Positions 7,877-13,683 of a stretch of 13,683 nucleotides of DNA are shown here, piece after piece. Numbering within the stretch: the stretch's first letter is position 1; every line of letters starts with the position of its first letter. The notes below the pieces were generated by a model, which did no database searches, had not been told where the DNA came from, and saw only the letters and a list, made by a program, of their open reading frames with translations. A program made the position numbers and the translations under genes. The DNA comes from Clostridia bacterium (GTDB lineage Bacteria > Bacillota > Clostridia > Christensenellales > Borkfalkiaceae), in assembly GCA_900769545.1 (NCBI GenBank), contig CAAGGZ010000101.1, positions 1 to 13,683 of the forward strand, read 5' to 3'.

Positions 7877-8733
7877 TGAAAAGTGGAGCAAAATTAAGAC
7901 GGAGGGTTTCCAATACCCTAACTTACTTTATACTCACCATTTTAGGTGTTGCGTGGATATTGCCGATAGGCTATCTCGTGTATACGGCTTTTCGTGTTAC
8001 GCCTTCGACGGGGATTATCAATACGCTGTTTCCTGCGGATTTGCAACTGGGGGTTGGAAACTTTAACCGACTTTTCCAAGACACTATGTTTTCCAAGTGG
8101 CTGATGAACACGCTGTTTGTGGCGACTTCGTCCTGCTTGCTTACAACAGGTTTTATTCTTATGGTGAGCTACGCATTATCAAGACTTCGTTTTCGGTTGC
8201 GGAAACCTATTATGAACGTGTTGTTGGTGTTGGGTATGTTTCCGGGCTTTATGAGTATGATTGCCGTGTATTTCATCTTAAAGGCAATGAACTTGACAAA
8301 TTCATTGTTCGCTCTGATTTTGGTGTATTCGGGGAGCGCGGCGCTCTCGTACTATATCTGTAAAGGCTTTTTCGATACCGTTCCAAGAGCGATGGAAGAA
8401 GCGGCGATTTTGGACGGAGCAAGTCAGCCGATGGTATTTTGGAAAATTATTTTGCCAATGGCAAAACCTATGATTGTGTATACGGTATTGACGTCCTTTA
8501 TTTCACCGTGGTGCGATTTTATTTTTGTCAATACCATTATCAGTGATAGAGATAAATATACCGTTTCGCTGGGACTTTTCAAAATGATAAACGCCGAAAA
8601 GAACAGCTTTAACGATAATTTTACTGTCTTTTGCGCAGGCTCCTTTGTCGTGGGAGCAATCATCGTAACGCTTTTTATGAGTATGCAACGCTACTACGTA
8701 GAAGGGGTTACCAGCGGCGCAGTAAAAGGATAA
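7876..8733 (+). CDS. malG: Maltodextrin ABC importer permease, MalG type
   Basis: Second permease subunit, 285 residues, with about six hydrophobic segments. The EAA docking loop reads EEAAILDGASQ (174-184), with LP at 193-194. The C-terminus VEGVTSGAVKG (275-285) is the characteristic ending of MalG proteins. ATG overlaps the last base of malF, and GAGGAGG (7859-7865) lies inside the end of malF. No MalK-type ATPase gene follows: the next gene is on the opposite strand, behind a hairpin. The importer must therefore borrow an ATPase, as Gram-positive sugar importers commonly do with MsmX/MsmK. Confidence 0.93.
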   Translation: MKSGAKLRRRVSNTLTYFILTILGVAWILPIGYLVYTAFRVTPSTGIINTLFPADLQLGVGNFNRLFQDTMFSKWLMNTLFVATSSCLLTTGFILMVSYALSRLRFRLRKPIMNVLLVLGMFPGFMSMIAVYFILKAMNLTNSLFALILVYSGSAALSYYICKGFFDTVPRAMEEAAILDGASQPMVFWKIILPMAKPMIVYTVLTSFISPWCDFIFVNTIISDRDKYTVSLGLFKMINAEKNSFNDNFTVFCAGSFVVGAIIVTLFMSMQRYYVEGVTSGAVKG

Positions 8734-8739
8734 TCAAAC

Positions 8740-8765
8740 AACCGCTCCTCAAAAAAGGAGCGGTT
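8740..8765. terminator. Hairpin between convergent genes, probable shared terminator
   Basis: AACCGCTCC (8740-8748) is perfectly complementary to GGAGCGGTT (8757-8765), with an 8-base loop TCAAAAAA. It lies in the 37-bp gap where malG (+) and the ABC permease gene (-) meet tail to tail, 6 bp after the malG stop and 5 bp from the other stop. The downstream T-runs are weak on both sides (TTCATACTT on plus, TTGTTTGATT on minus), so efficiency is uncertain. The position and the 9-bp G/C-rich stem support a two-way terminator. Confidence 0.75.
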
Positions 8766-8770
8766 CATAC

Positions 8771-9583
8771 TTATTTTCGATTTTTGATGACAAGCCGTTC
8801 AAGCAGCGACACCAGCGCATACATGACGGCGGCTAAAACGCAAAGGATAAATACGGCGCTCATTACAAGGTCGAGCTTAAACACCTGCCCGCCGTACACA
8901 ATTAAATATCCAATGCCGGCTTTAGAGACGATATATTCGCCCATAATCGAGCCAATCCACGCCATACCGACGTTGATTTTTAGCATAGAGATAAAATTGG
9001 GTAAGGAGGAGGGGATTACCAGCTTAATAAGAATTTGCAGCTTGGTCGCGCCCATAGATTTCAAAAGCAGCAGCTTATTTTCATCTGTGGACATAAAACC
9101 ATTTAACATATTGAGTATTGCCACAATCAAGCCAATAAGTATAGTAATAAACACAATGGCTTTACTGCCCGTACCAAACCAAATGATGATAAGCGGTCCA
9201 AGCGCAATTTTCGGTAAAGCGTTTAAAACGACGAGGTAGGGTTCGGATATTCTTCGGAATAATTCGCTCCACCAAAGCAGGAGCGCAACGGCATACCCGA
9301 CGGCAACGGCGATGAAAAAACCTAACAGCGTTTCCCAAAGCGTTGTACTAACGTGCAGGAAAAGCGAGCCGTTTTTATACAGTTCCGCAATCGTTTTACA
9401 AATACGAGAGGGGGAGCTTGTAATAAAAGGATTTACCCAAGCAAGCTGCGCGGAAAGCTCCCATAAAGACAAAAGCAGCAACAGTACGGCGAAGCGCGTA
9501 ACGTTGACAAGGATATTCTTTTTGCGTACTCCGCGCAGATAGGCAAGGTGCGCAGGGGAATACGAGCGTTCATTTTTCTTCAT
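8771..9583 (-). CDS. ABC importer permease, SsuC/TauC/ThiX-like
   Basis: A membrane permease of 270 residues. It has hydrophobic segments at about 30-46, 82-105, 112-137, 141-162, 201-215 and 238-258. ITSSPSRI (54-61) and LNALPKIALGPLIIIWFG (120-137) are typical of the nitrate/sulfonate/taurine permease family. The ATPase-docking loop is LLKSMGATKLQ...IP (173-191). The start overlaps the end of the ATPase gene by 4 bases (ATGA), and AAGGAG lies 8 bp before it inside that gene, so the two are translationally coupled. It is the last gene of a three-gene minus-strand operon. The substrate cannot be assigned from this subunit. Confidence 0.9.
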   Translation of the reverse strand: MKKNERSYSPAHLAYLRGVRKKNILVNVTRFAVLLLLLSLWELSAQLAWVNPFITSSPSRICKTIAELYKNGSLFLHVSTTLWETLLGFFIAVAVGYAVALLLWWSELFRRISEPYLVVLNALPKIALGPLIIIWFGTGSKAIVFITILIGLIVAILNMLNGFMSTDENKLLLLKSMGATKLQILIKLVIPSSLPNFISMLKINVGMAWIGSIMGEYIVSKAGIGYLIVYGGQVFKLDLVMSAVFILCVLAAVMYALVSLLERLVIKNRK

Positions 9584-10314
9584 GCGTTCAACTCCTTCCA
9601 GAGCAACTCAAACCACCTTGAAAATTCTTTGTTTTCACGGCGTTTTAAAGGCTCTGTTTCGGGGAAAGAAATAGGGTGCTCTGCAATCACCCTTGCAGGG
9701 CGTTTGGATAACACGAAGATTTTATCCGCGACGGAAATGGCTTCGCTGATGTCGTGCGTAATAAGCAACGCCGTTTTCTTTTCGTTGCGTATAATTTTAT
9801 AGACGTCGTCGCAGACGGAAAGACGGGTCTGGTAGTCGAGCGCTGAAAACGGCTCGTCAAGAAGTAATACGTCGGGGTCTACGGCGAGGGTACGAATCAA
9901 GGCGGCGCGCTGTCGCATACCGCCCGAAAGGGAGGATGGATAGTTCTTTAAAAATTGTTTCAAGCCGTACTTTTCAGCAAGCGACAAAGCTCTTTCACGG
10001 TTCTTAGCGGTATCAGAGCGTTTGATTTCAAGCGGTAGGCAGATATTCTTTTCAATCGTTCGCCAAGGGAAAAGCTCGTCTTTTTGCAACATGTAACCAA
10101 AGGAAACGCCTTGCGATACCACTTTGCCTTTGGTTGGCGACAGTAAGCCTGCCGCCAACGATAACATAGTCGTCTTTCCGCAACCCGAAGGCCCGATGAT
10201 GGAAACAAATTCGCCTTCGCCTACGGAAAAATTCACGTTTTCCAAAGCCACCGTTTCGCCTTGCTTGCTATGATAGTGCATCGAAACGTTATCAAAACGT
10301 AAAACTTCTTTCAT
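9580..10314 (-). CDS. ABC importer ATPase, SsuB/TauB/ThiZ-like
   Basis: The cytoplasmic ATP-hydrolysing subunit, 244 residues, with every nucleotide-binding motif intact. Walker A is GPSGCGKTT (41-49), the Q-loop is Q77 in MLQKDELFPW, the ABC signature is LSGGMRQR (129-136), Walker B is DVLLLDEP (148-155), the D-loop is SALD (157-160), and the switch histidine is H187 in THD. The ELFPWRT sequence after the Q-loop is typical of the nitrate/sulfonate/taurine subfamily, not of MalK. There is no C-terminal regulatory (TOBE) domain, so this is unlikely to be the missing ATPase of the maltodextrin importer. The AAGGA ribosome binding site overlaps the stop region of the preceding gene, only 12 bp away. 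Confidence 0.95.
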   Translation of the reverse strand: MKEVLRFDNVSMHYHSKQGETVALENVNFSVGEGEFVSIIGPSGCGKTTMLSLAAGLLSPTKGKVVSQGVSFGYMLQKDELFPWRTIEKNICLPLEIKRSDTAKNRERALSLAEKYGLKQFLKNYPSSLSGGMRQRAALIRTLAVDPDVLLLDEPFSALDYQTRLSVCDDVYKIIRNEKKTALLITHDISEAISVADKIFVLSKRPARVIAEHPISFPETEPLKRRENKEFSRWFELLWKELNA

Positions 10315-10326
10315 GTGTGTATTTCC

Positions 10327-11346
10327 TTACGTAGTTTTGTACACCTCTTTGTATACTTTATTCGCATAGGTGTTGTTGACAAGCTCGCTCATTTTTGCCC
10401 GTTTGGAAAGCTCGCCTGCGTTTTCGATAATATCCTGTAACCGTTCAAAGCTGTCTTCCGTCATGGAAAGCTCCGTCCGCCAAGCGTCGATTGCTTTATA
10501 TCGGTCGAGGGAAGCGGCTAAGGACGTTTCCGAAATACCTTCAAAATATTTCGTCAAATAGGGAGCTACGGTTTTGGAGTCCGTCTCGTTGATATATTTT
10601 ACAGCTTTCGTGATGGCGCGCAAAAATCCTTCGACGACGCTTTCATTTTTCTCAATCCAAGAATTTTTTGCCATAAAACAGGTATAAGGCACTTCGCCCG
10701 AGGCTTCGCCGACGGACGCGACAACGTAGCCTTTTCCTGCGGCTTCGTATTCGTAAGCGGTGGGGTCGAACATCGTACAATAATCGCCCGTTCCGGCTTC
10801 AAAAGCGCTCACCATCAGATTGAAAGCAACGTCATAATTCAACGTTAAGTCGGTTTTATCCTGTAAACCGTGTGTGTTCAATACGTATTCGAACGTCATA
10901 GCGGGAACGCCGCCTTTTCTTCCTGCAAGGATTTCTTTCCCTTTGAGATTTTCCCATTTAAAATCGGGCTCGGGGGTACGGGATACAAGGAAAGAACCGT
11001 CTCGCTTGGTTAATTGCCCAAATACTTTGGGAACGTCGGTCGAACCGCCGATAAGTACGTACAATGCGGCTTCGGGACCGCAGAAACCAATGTCGGAGTC
11101 TCCCGACAATACGGCTGCCATAACGTTATCCGCGCCGCCGCCGTTGGTGAGCTCGATTTTAATTTTTTCTTCTTCAAAGTAGCCTAAGGAATCGGCAAGG
11201 TAAAGGGGAGCGTAAAAAACGGAATGAGTAACTTCGTTGATTTTTAACGTTGTCATTTCGTCCTTTTTCTCTCCGCAAGCGGAAAGGGGGAGCAGTGTAA
11301 AGCAAGCGGCAAGCGCGGCTGCAAGTCTTTTTATAAATTTGTTCAT
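10327..11346 (-). CDS. ABC importer substrate-binding lipoprotein, SsuA/THI5-like
   Basis: First gene of the minus-strand importer operon, 339 residues from the ATG at 11346. GGAG lies 6 bp before this ATG and the signal peptide then reads well, with lipobox LSAC and lipidated C24. The reading frame continues upstream for 17 more residues, but that extension lacks these features. The mature protein follows the NMT1/THI5-like pattern: KINEVTHSVFYAPLYLADSL (35-54), GYFEEE (55-60), TNGGGADNVMAAVLSGDSDIG (67-87), KGKEILAGRKGG (135-146) and SGEVPYTCFMA (216-226). Relatives include binding proteins for thiamine pyrimidine precursors, alkanesulfonates, taurine and nitrate. The closest group I recall is an uncharacterised Firmicutes lipoprotein set (B. 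subtilis YtlA-like), a recollection that has not been checked. Transcription probably starts near 11374. Confidence 0.88.
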   Translation of the reverse strand: MNKFIKRLAAALAACFTLLPLSACGEKKDEMTTLKINEVTHSVFYAPLYLADSLGYFEEEKIKIELTNGGGADNVMAAVLSGDSDIGFCGPEAALYVLIGGSTDVPKVFGQLTKRDGSFLVSRTPEPDFKWENLKGKEILAGRKGGVPAMTFEYVLNTHGLQDKTDLTLNYDVAFNLMVSAFEAGTGDYCTMFDPTAYEYEAAGKGYVVASVGEASGEVPYTCFMAKNSWIEKNESVVEGFLRAITKAVKYINETDSKTVAPYLTKYFEGISETSLAASLDRYKAIDAWRTELSMTEDSFERLQDIIENAGELSKRAKMSELVNNTYANKVYKEVYKTT

Positions 11347-11373
11347 AGTAATCTCCGAATAAAAAAATTTGGA

Positions 11374-11385
11374 ATAATATATTAT
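11374..11385. repeat. 12-bp perfect palindrome over the minus-strand -10 and start site
   Basis: ATAATATATTAT reads identically on both strands. It overlaps five of six bases of the minus-strand -10 box and reaches the expected start of transcription. It is a candidate operator, though its pure A+T composition raises the chance of coincidence. Confidence 0.4.
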
Positions 11386-11410
11386 ATGAATGGGCAATTA
11401 TAATTGACAA
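11381..11410 (-). promoter_or_regulatory. Promoter for the minus-strand ABC importer operon
   Basis: On the minus strand, TTGTCA (11410-11405; 5 of 6 consensus bases) is followed after 18 bp by TATAAT (11386-11381; 6 of 6). Transcription would begin at about 11374, leaving a leader of roughly 28 bases before the lipoprotein ATG. That leader is too short for a riboswitch. The -35 box shares five base pairs with the -35 box of the opposite promoter. Confidence 0.75.
11395..11406. repeat. 12-bp perfect palindrome at the shared -35 region
   Basis: CAATTATAATTG reads identically on both strands. It overlaps the edge of both -35 boxes and lies in the spacer of the minus-strand promoter. Its centre is 21 bp, about two helical turns, from the centre of the palindrome at 11374-11385, so a dimeric regulator could sit at both on the same face of the DNA. 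I cannot match it to a named regulator. Confidence 0.45.
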
Positions 11411-11432
11411 TCGATAAGGAAAGTATTATAAT
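11404..11432 (+). promoter_or_regulatory. Consensus SigA-type promoter for valS
   Basis: TTGACA (11404-11409) and TATAAT (11427-11432) match consensus at all 12 positions, with the ideal 17-bp spacer. Transcription should start near 11439. This is the strongest promoter-like sequence in the window, consistent with constitutive high expression of a tRNA synthetase. Confidence 0.9.
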
Positions 11433-11438
11433 AAAAAG

Positions 11439-11525
11439 GCTATGCTGCAATAAAATGCAGTTTAACGCCCTTTTTTAAATGATGACAATAAACAAATGGC
11501 AAACAGCCAAAGGATTTGACATATT
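11439..11525 (+). promoter_or_regulatory. valS 5' leader, with small hairpins and no T-box
   Basis: About 87 bases separate the expected start site from the valS ATG. CTGCA (11445-11449) pairs with TGCAG (11456-11460) around a 6-base loop, and TTTTTT follows at 11471-11476. TGGC (11497-11500) pairs with GCCA (11506-11509) just before the ribosome binding site AAGGA (11510-11514). The first hairpin and T-run are separated by about 10 bases, so this is at best a poor terminator. The leader is far shorter than a T-box riboswitch and lacks the conserved T-box sequence that often controls synthetase genes in Firmicutes. Confidence 0.5.
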
Positions 11526-13683
11526 ATGGAAATGCAAAAGACGTACAACCCTAAGGATTTTGAAGACAGAATTTATGCGGATTGGGAAAATAGCGGTTAT
11601 TTCCGCGCGGAAATCGATCAGAATAAAGTTCCATTCACGATTATGATGCCGCCTCCCAATATCACGGGACAGCTCCACATGGGACATGCTATGGACGCTA
11701 CGATGCAGGATACCCTCATTCGTTTTAAAAGAATGCAGGGTTATGCCGCTTTGTGGCTGCCCGGTTGCGACCATGCTTCCATTGCAACGGAGGTTAAAAT
11801 CGTTGAAAAAATGAAAGAGGACGGCTTAACCAAGGCAGACTTGGGCAGAGACGGCTTTTTAAAGCGCGCTTGGGATTGGAAGGAACAGTACGGTAACCGT
11901 ATTATGTTGCAGCAGCGTAAAATGGGTACTTCTTGCGACTGGTCTCGTCAGGCGTTCACGATGGACGAAAAATGCTCCAAAGCGGTAAGAGAAGTATTTG
12001 TCAATCTTTACGAAAAGGGCTTAATTTATCAAGGCGACCGTATTATCAACTGGTGTCCTTGCTGTAAGACCGCGCTTTCCGACGCAGAAGTTGAATATGC
12101 GGAAGAAGGCGGACATTTCTGGCACCTTCGTTATCCTTCTACGGACGGCAAGGCGGAAGTTATTGTGGCAACTACCCGTCCCGAGACTATGCTCGGCGAT
12201 ACGGCAGTAGCCGTACATCCCGATGACGAACGCTATAAAGCGCTCGTTGGAAAAACGTTGAAGTTGCCTTTGACGGACAGAGAAATTCCCGTTGTAGCGG
12301 ACGAGTACGTAGACCCTGCTTTCGGTACGGGTTGCGTTAAGATTACGCCCGCGCACGACCCTAACGACTTTGAAGTCGGTAAACGTCACTCCTTGCCCGT
12401 AATCCGCGTTATGAACGACGACGGTTCGATGAACGAATTGGCAGGGGAGTATCAGGGGCTTGATAGATACGACGCAAGAAAGAAGATTGTTGCGGACCTC
12501 GAAAAGGGCGGTAATCTCGTAAAAATCGAAGCGCATACGCATAACGTAGGGCATTGTTACCGTTGTCACTCTACGGTAGAGCCTATCGTTTCCAAACAGT
12601 GGTTTGTAAAGATGGAGCCTCTCGCAAAGCCTGCAATCAATGCGGTTATGAAGAACAAAGTGAGATTCGTCCCCGAACGTTTCTCTAAGATTTATTATAA
12701 TTGGATGGAAAACGTACGCGATTGGTGTATTTCCCGTCAGCTTTGGTGGGGACACCGTATTCCCGTATGGTACTGTAAAGATTGCGGTAAGGTAATCTGT
12801 GTAAAGGAAGACCCTACCTGCTGTCCCGATTGCGGCAGTAAAAATATTCATCAGGACGAAGACGTATTGGATACGTGGTTCTCGTCCGCGCTTTGGCCGT
12901 TCTCTACGCTCGGCTATCCCGACATCACGGAAGATTATAAATATTTCTATCCCACCGACGTATTGGTTACGGGCTACGATATTATTTTCTTCTGGGTTGC
13001 AAGAATGATTTTCTCGGGGATTGAACATACGGGCAAAGTGCCTTTCCACGACGTTTTGATTCACGGTATCGTTCGCGACGAGCAAGGTAGAAAGATGAGT
13101 AAATCGCTCGGTAATGGTATCGACCCGCTTGAAATTATTGAAAAATACGGCGCGGATTCTTTGCGTTTGTCCCTTTTGACGGGGGTTGCGCCTGGTAACG
13201 ATACTCGTTATTCGGATGCGAAAGTGGAATCTTGCCGTAATTTCATCAACAAGCTTTGGAATGCGGCGCGCTTTGTGCTTATGAACGCGGAGGGGAAGAA
13301 AATTCCTTCCATTGACGAAGTGAAGCTTGCGCCTGCGGATAAGTGGATTGTTGCAAAATTGCAAAATTGTATTCGCGAAGTTACGATGAACTTGAATAAG
13401 TATGAGTTGGGCGTAGCAAGCGATTTGATTACCGATTTCGTGTGGGATAACTTCTGCGATTGGTATATCGAGCTTTCTAAACCTGCATTATACGGTGAAG
13501 ACGAAGGCAGAAAGACGGATGCGTTGGCGGTACTTTGCTTTGTGCTTGAAAACGCGTTGAAGCTGTTGCATCCTTTCATTCCGTTTGTTACGGAAGAAAT
13601 CTATGCCAACCTTCCCAATACGCAAGGTAGTATTATGACGGCGGAATTCCCCAGATATAACGCGAAAATGGCGTATAAGAAAG
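11526..13683 (+). CDS. valS: Valyl-tRNA synthetase (partial, 3' end beyond window)
   Basis: A cytoplasmic class I synthetase that charges tRNA-Val with valine. The frame is open from ATG at 11526 to the window end, giving 719 complete codons of the usual ~880. The HIGH motif is HMGH (51-54) within PPPNITGQLHMGHA, and the KMSKS loop is at 523-527. The editing domain that removes mischarged threonine shows TTRPETMLGDTAV (from 216) and KITPAHDPND (about 273-282). Paired cysteines suggest two zinc sites: C177/C180 with C344/C347, and C417/C420 with C433/C436. They resemble the structural zinc sites I recall for Thermus-type ValRS. DTWFSSALWP is the usual block before the second half of the catalytic fold. 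The missing part is the end of the anticodon-binding domain and the C-terminal coiled coil. An in-frame ATG at 11532 is an alternative start. Confidence 0.97.
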   Translation, partial: MEMQKTYNPKDFEDRIYADWENSGYFRAEIDQNKVPFTIMMPPPNITGQLHMGHAMDATMQDTLIRFKRMQGYAALWLPGCDHASIATEVKIVEKMKEDGLTKADLGRDGFLKRAWDWKEQYGNRIMLQQRKMGTSCDWSRQAFTMDEKCSKAVREVFVNLYEKGLIYQGDRIINWCPCCKTALSDAEVEYAEEGGHFWHLRYPSTDGKAEVIVATTRPETMLGDTAVAVHPDDERYKALVGKTLKLPLTDREIPVVADEYVDPAFGTGCVKITPAHDPNDFEVGKRHSLPVIRVMNDDGSMNELAGEYQGLDRYDARKKIVADLEKGGNLVKIEAHTHNVGHCYRCHSTVEPIVSKQWFVKMEPLAKPAINAVMKNKVRFVPERFSKIYYNWMENVRDWCISRQLWWGHRIPVWYCKDCGKVICVKEDPTCCPDCGSKNIHQDEDVLDTWFSSALWPFSTLGYPDITEDYKYFYPTDVLVTGYDIIFFWVARMIFSGIEHTGKVPFHDVLIHGIVRDEQGRKMSKSLGNGIDPLEIIEKYGADSLRLSLLTGVAPGNDTRYSDAKVESCRNFINKLWNAARFVLMNAEGKKIPSIDEVKLAPADKWIVAKLQNCIREVTMNLNKYELGVASDLITDFVWDNFCDWYIELSKPALYGEDEGRKTDALAVLCFVLENALKLLHPFIPFVTEEIYANLPNTQGSIMTAEFPRYNAKMAYKK

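Noticed and set aside
8631..9239. 202-codon plus-strand open frame spanning the end of malG and the ABC permease gene
   Set aside because: It crosses two well-supported genes and the hairpin between them. It is Ser/Thr/Ile-rich shadow sequence without a recognisable domain.
11347..11374. TPP riboswitch before the thiamine-precursor-like importer
   Set aside because: The leader is about 28 bases, far too short, and contains none of the conserved TPP-element sequence.
11347..11397. Longer N-terminus of the SsuA/THI5-like lipoprotein from an upstream ATG
   Set aside because: The extra 17 residues spoil the lipoprotein signal and would begin upstream of the predicted transcription start near 11374.
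11516..11521. Second TTGACA just before valS
   Set aside because: It lies between the ribosome binding site and the start codon and has no -10-like hexamer at the right distance downstream. Taken as chance.
11479..11643. Small leader open frame overlapping the valS start
   Set aside because: It has no ribosome binding site, overlaps the valS coding region out of frame, and encodes no recognisable leader peptide (no valine run).
12021..13364. Long 447-codon open frame on the minus strand opposite valS
   Set aside because: It lies wholly within the valS coding frame, whose HIGH, editing and KMSKS motifs are intact. The translated antisense protein is rich in Arg, His and Phe with no recognisable domain. 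It is a by-product of valS codon use.

Overview
The window looks like chromosome of a low-to-moderate G+C Gram-positive bacterium, most likely a member of the Clostridia. The pointers are AGGAGG-type ribosome binding sites on most genes, consensus SigA-type promoters, lipobox (lipoprotein) signal peptides on both substrate-binding proteins, and ABC permease and ValRS proteins of the kind usual in Firmicutes. No species is assigned. I see no phage, IS element, CRISPR array, tRNA or rRNA.

Layout. (1) 1-1121: the last 17 codons of an unidentified gene, then a membrane protein with an M50-type HELGH zinc-protease motif and a helical C-terminal half. (2) 1162-5080: malQ (4-alpha-glucanotransferase) and malP (glycogen/maltodextrin phosphorylase), ending at an intrinsic terminator. 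(3) 5193-8733: malE-malF-malG, a maltodextrin-type ABC importer (lipoprotein binding protein plus two permeases) with no ATPase gene. (4) 8740-8765: a hairpin between convergent genes. (5) 8771-11346, minus strand: an operon read from right to left as binding lipoprotein, ATPase, permease, belonging to the nitrate/sulfonate/taurine/thiamine-precursor (SsuA/ThiY-like) importer class. Its substrate cannot be read from the sequence. (6) 11347-11525: a 179-bp divergent control region with two near-consensus promoters whose -35 boxes overlap on opposite strands, and two perfect 12-bp palindromes 21 bp apart. (7) 11526 to the right edge: valS, valyl-tRNA synthetase, 719 codons present and cut off by the window end.

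How it works together. MalEFG would import maltodextrins. MalQ would rearrange them by transferring glucan chains, and MalP would release glucose-1-phosphate from them. This is a complete uptake-and-breakdown route apart from the transport ATPase, presumably supplied by a shared MsmX/MsmK-type ATPase elsewhere, and a regulator. The second ABC operon and valS appear unrelated to it.

Assessment: the gene content is mostly ordinary housekeeping and sugar metabolism. I do not see a convincing undescribed system. The most unusual element is the compact divergent promoter and palindrome arrangement at 11374-11432. After that come the M50-like protein with a helical tail and the GC-rich hairpin directly in front of the malE ribosome binding site.
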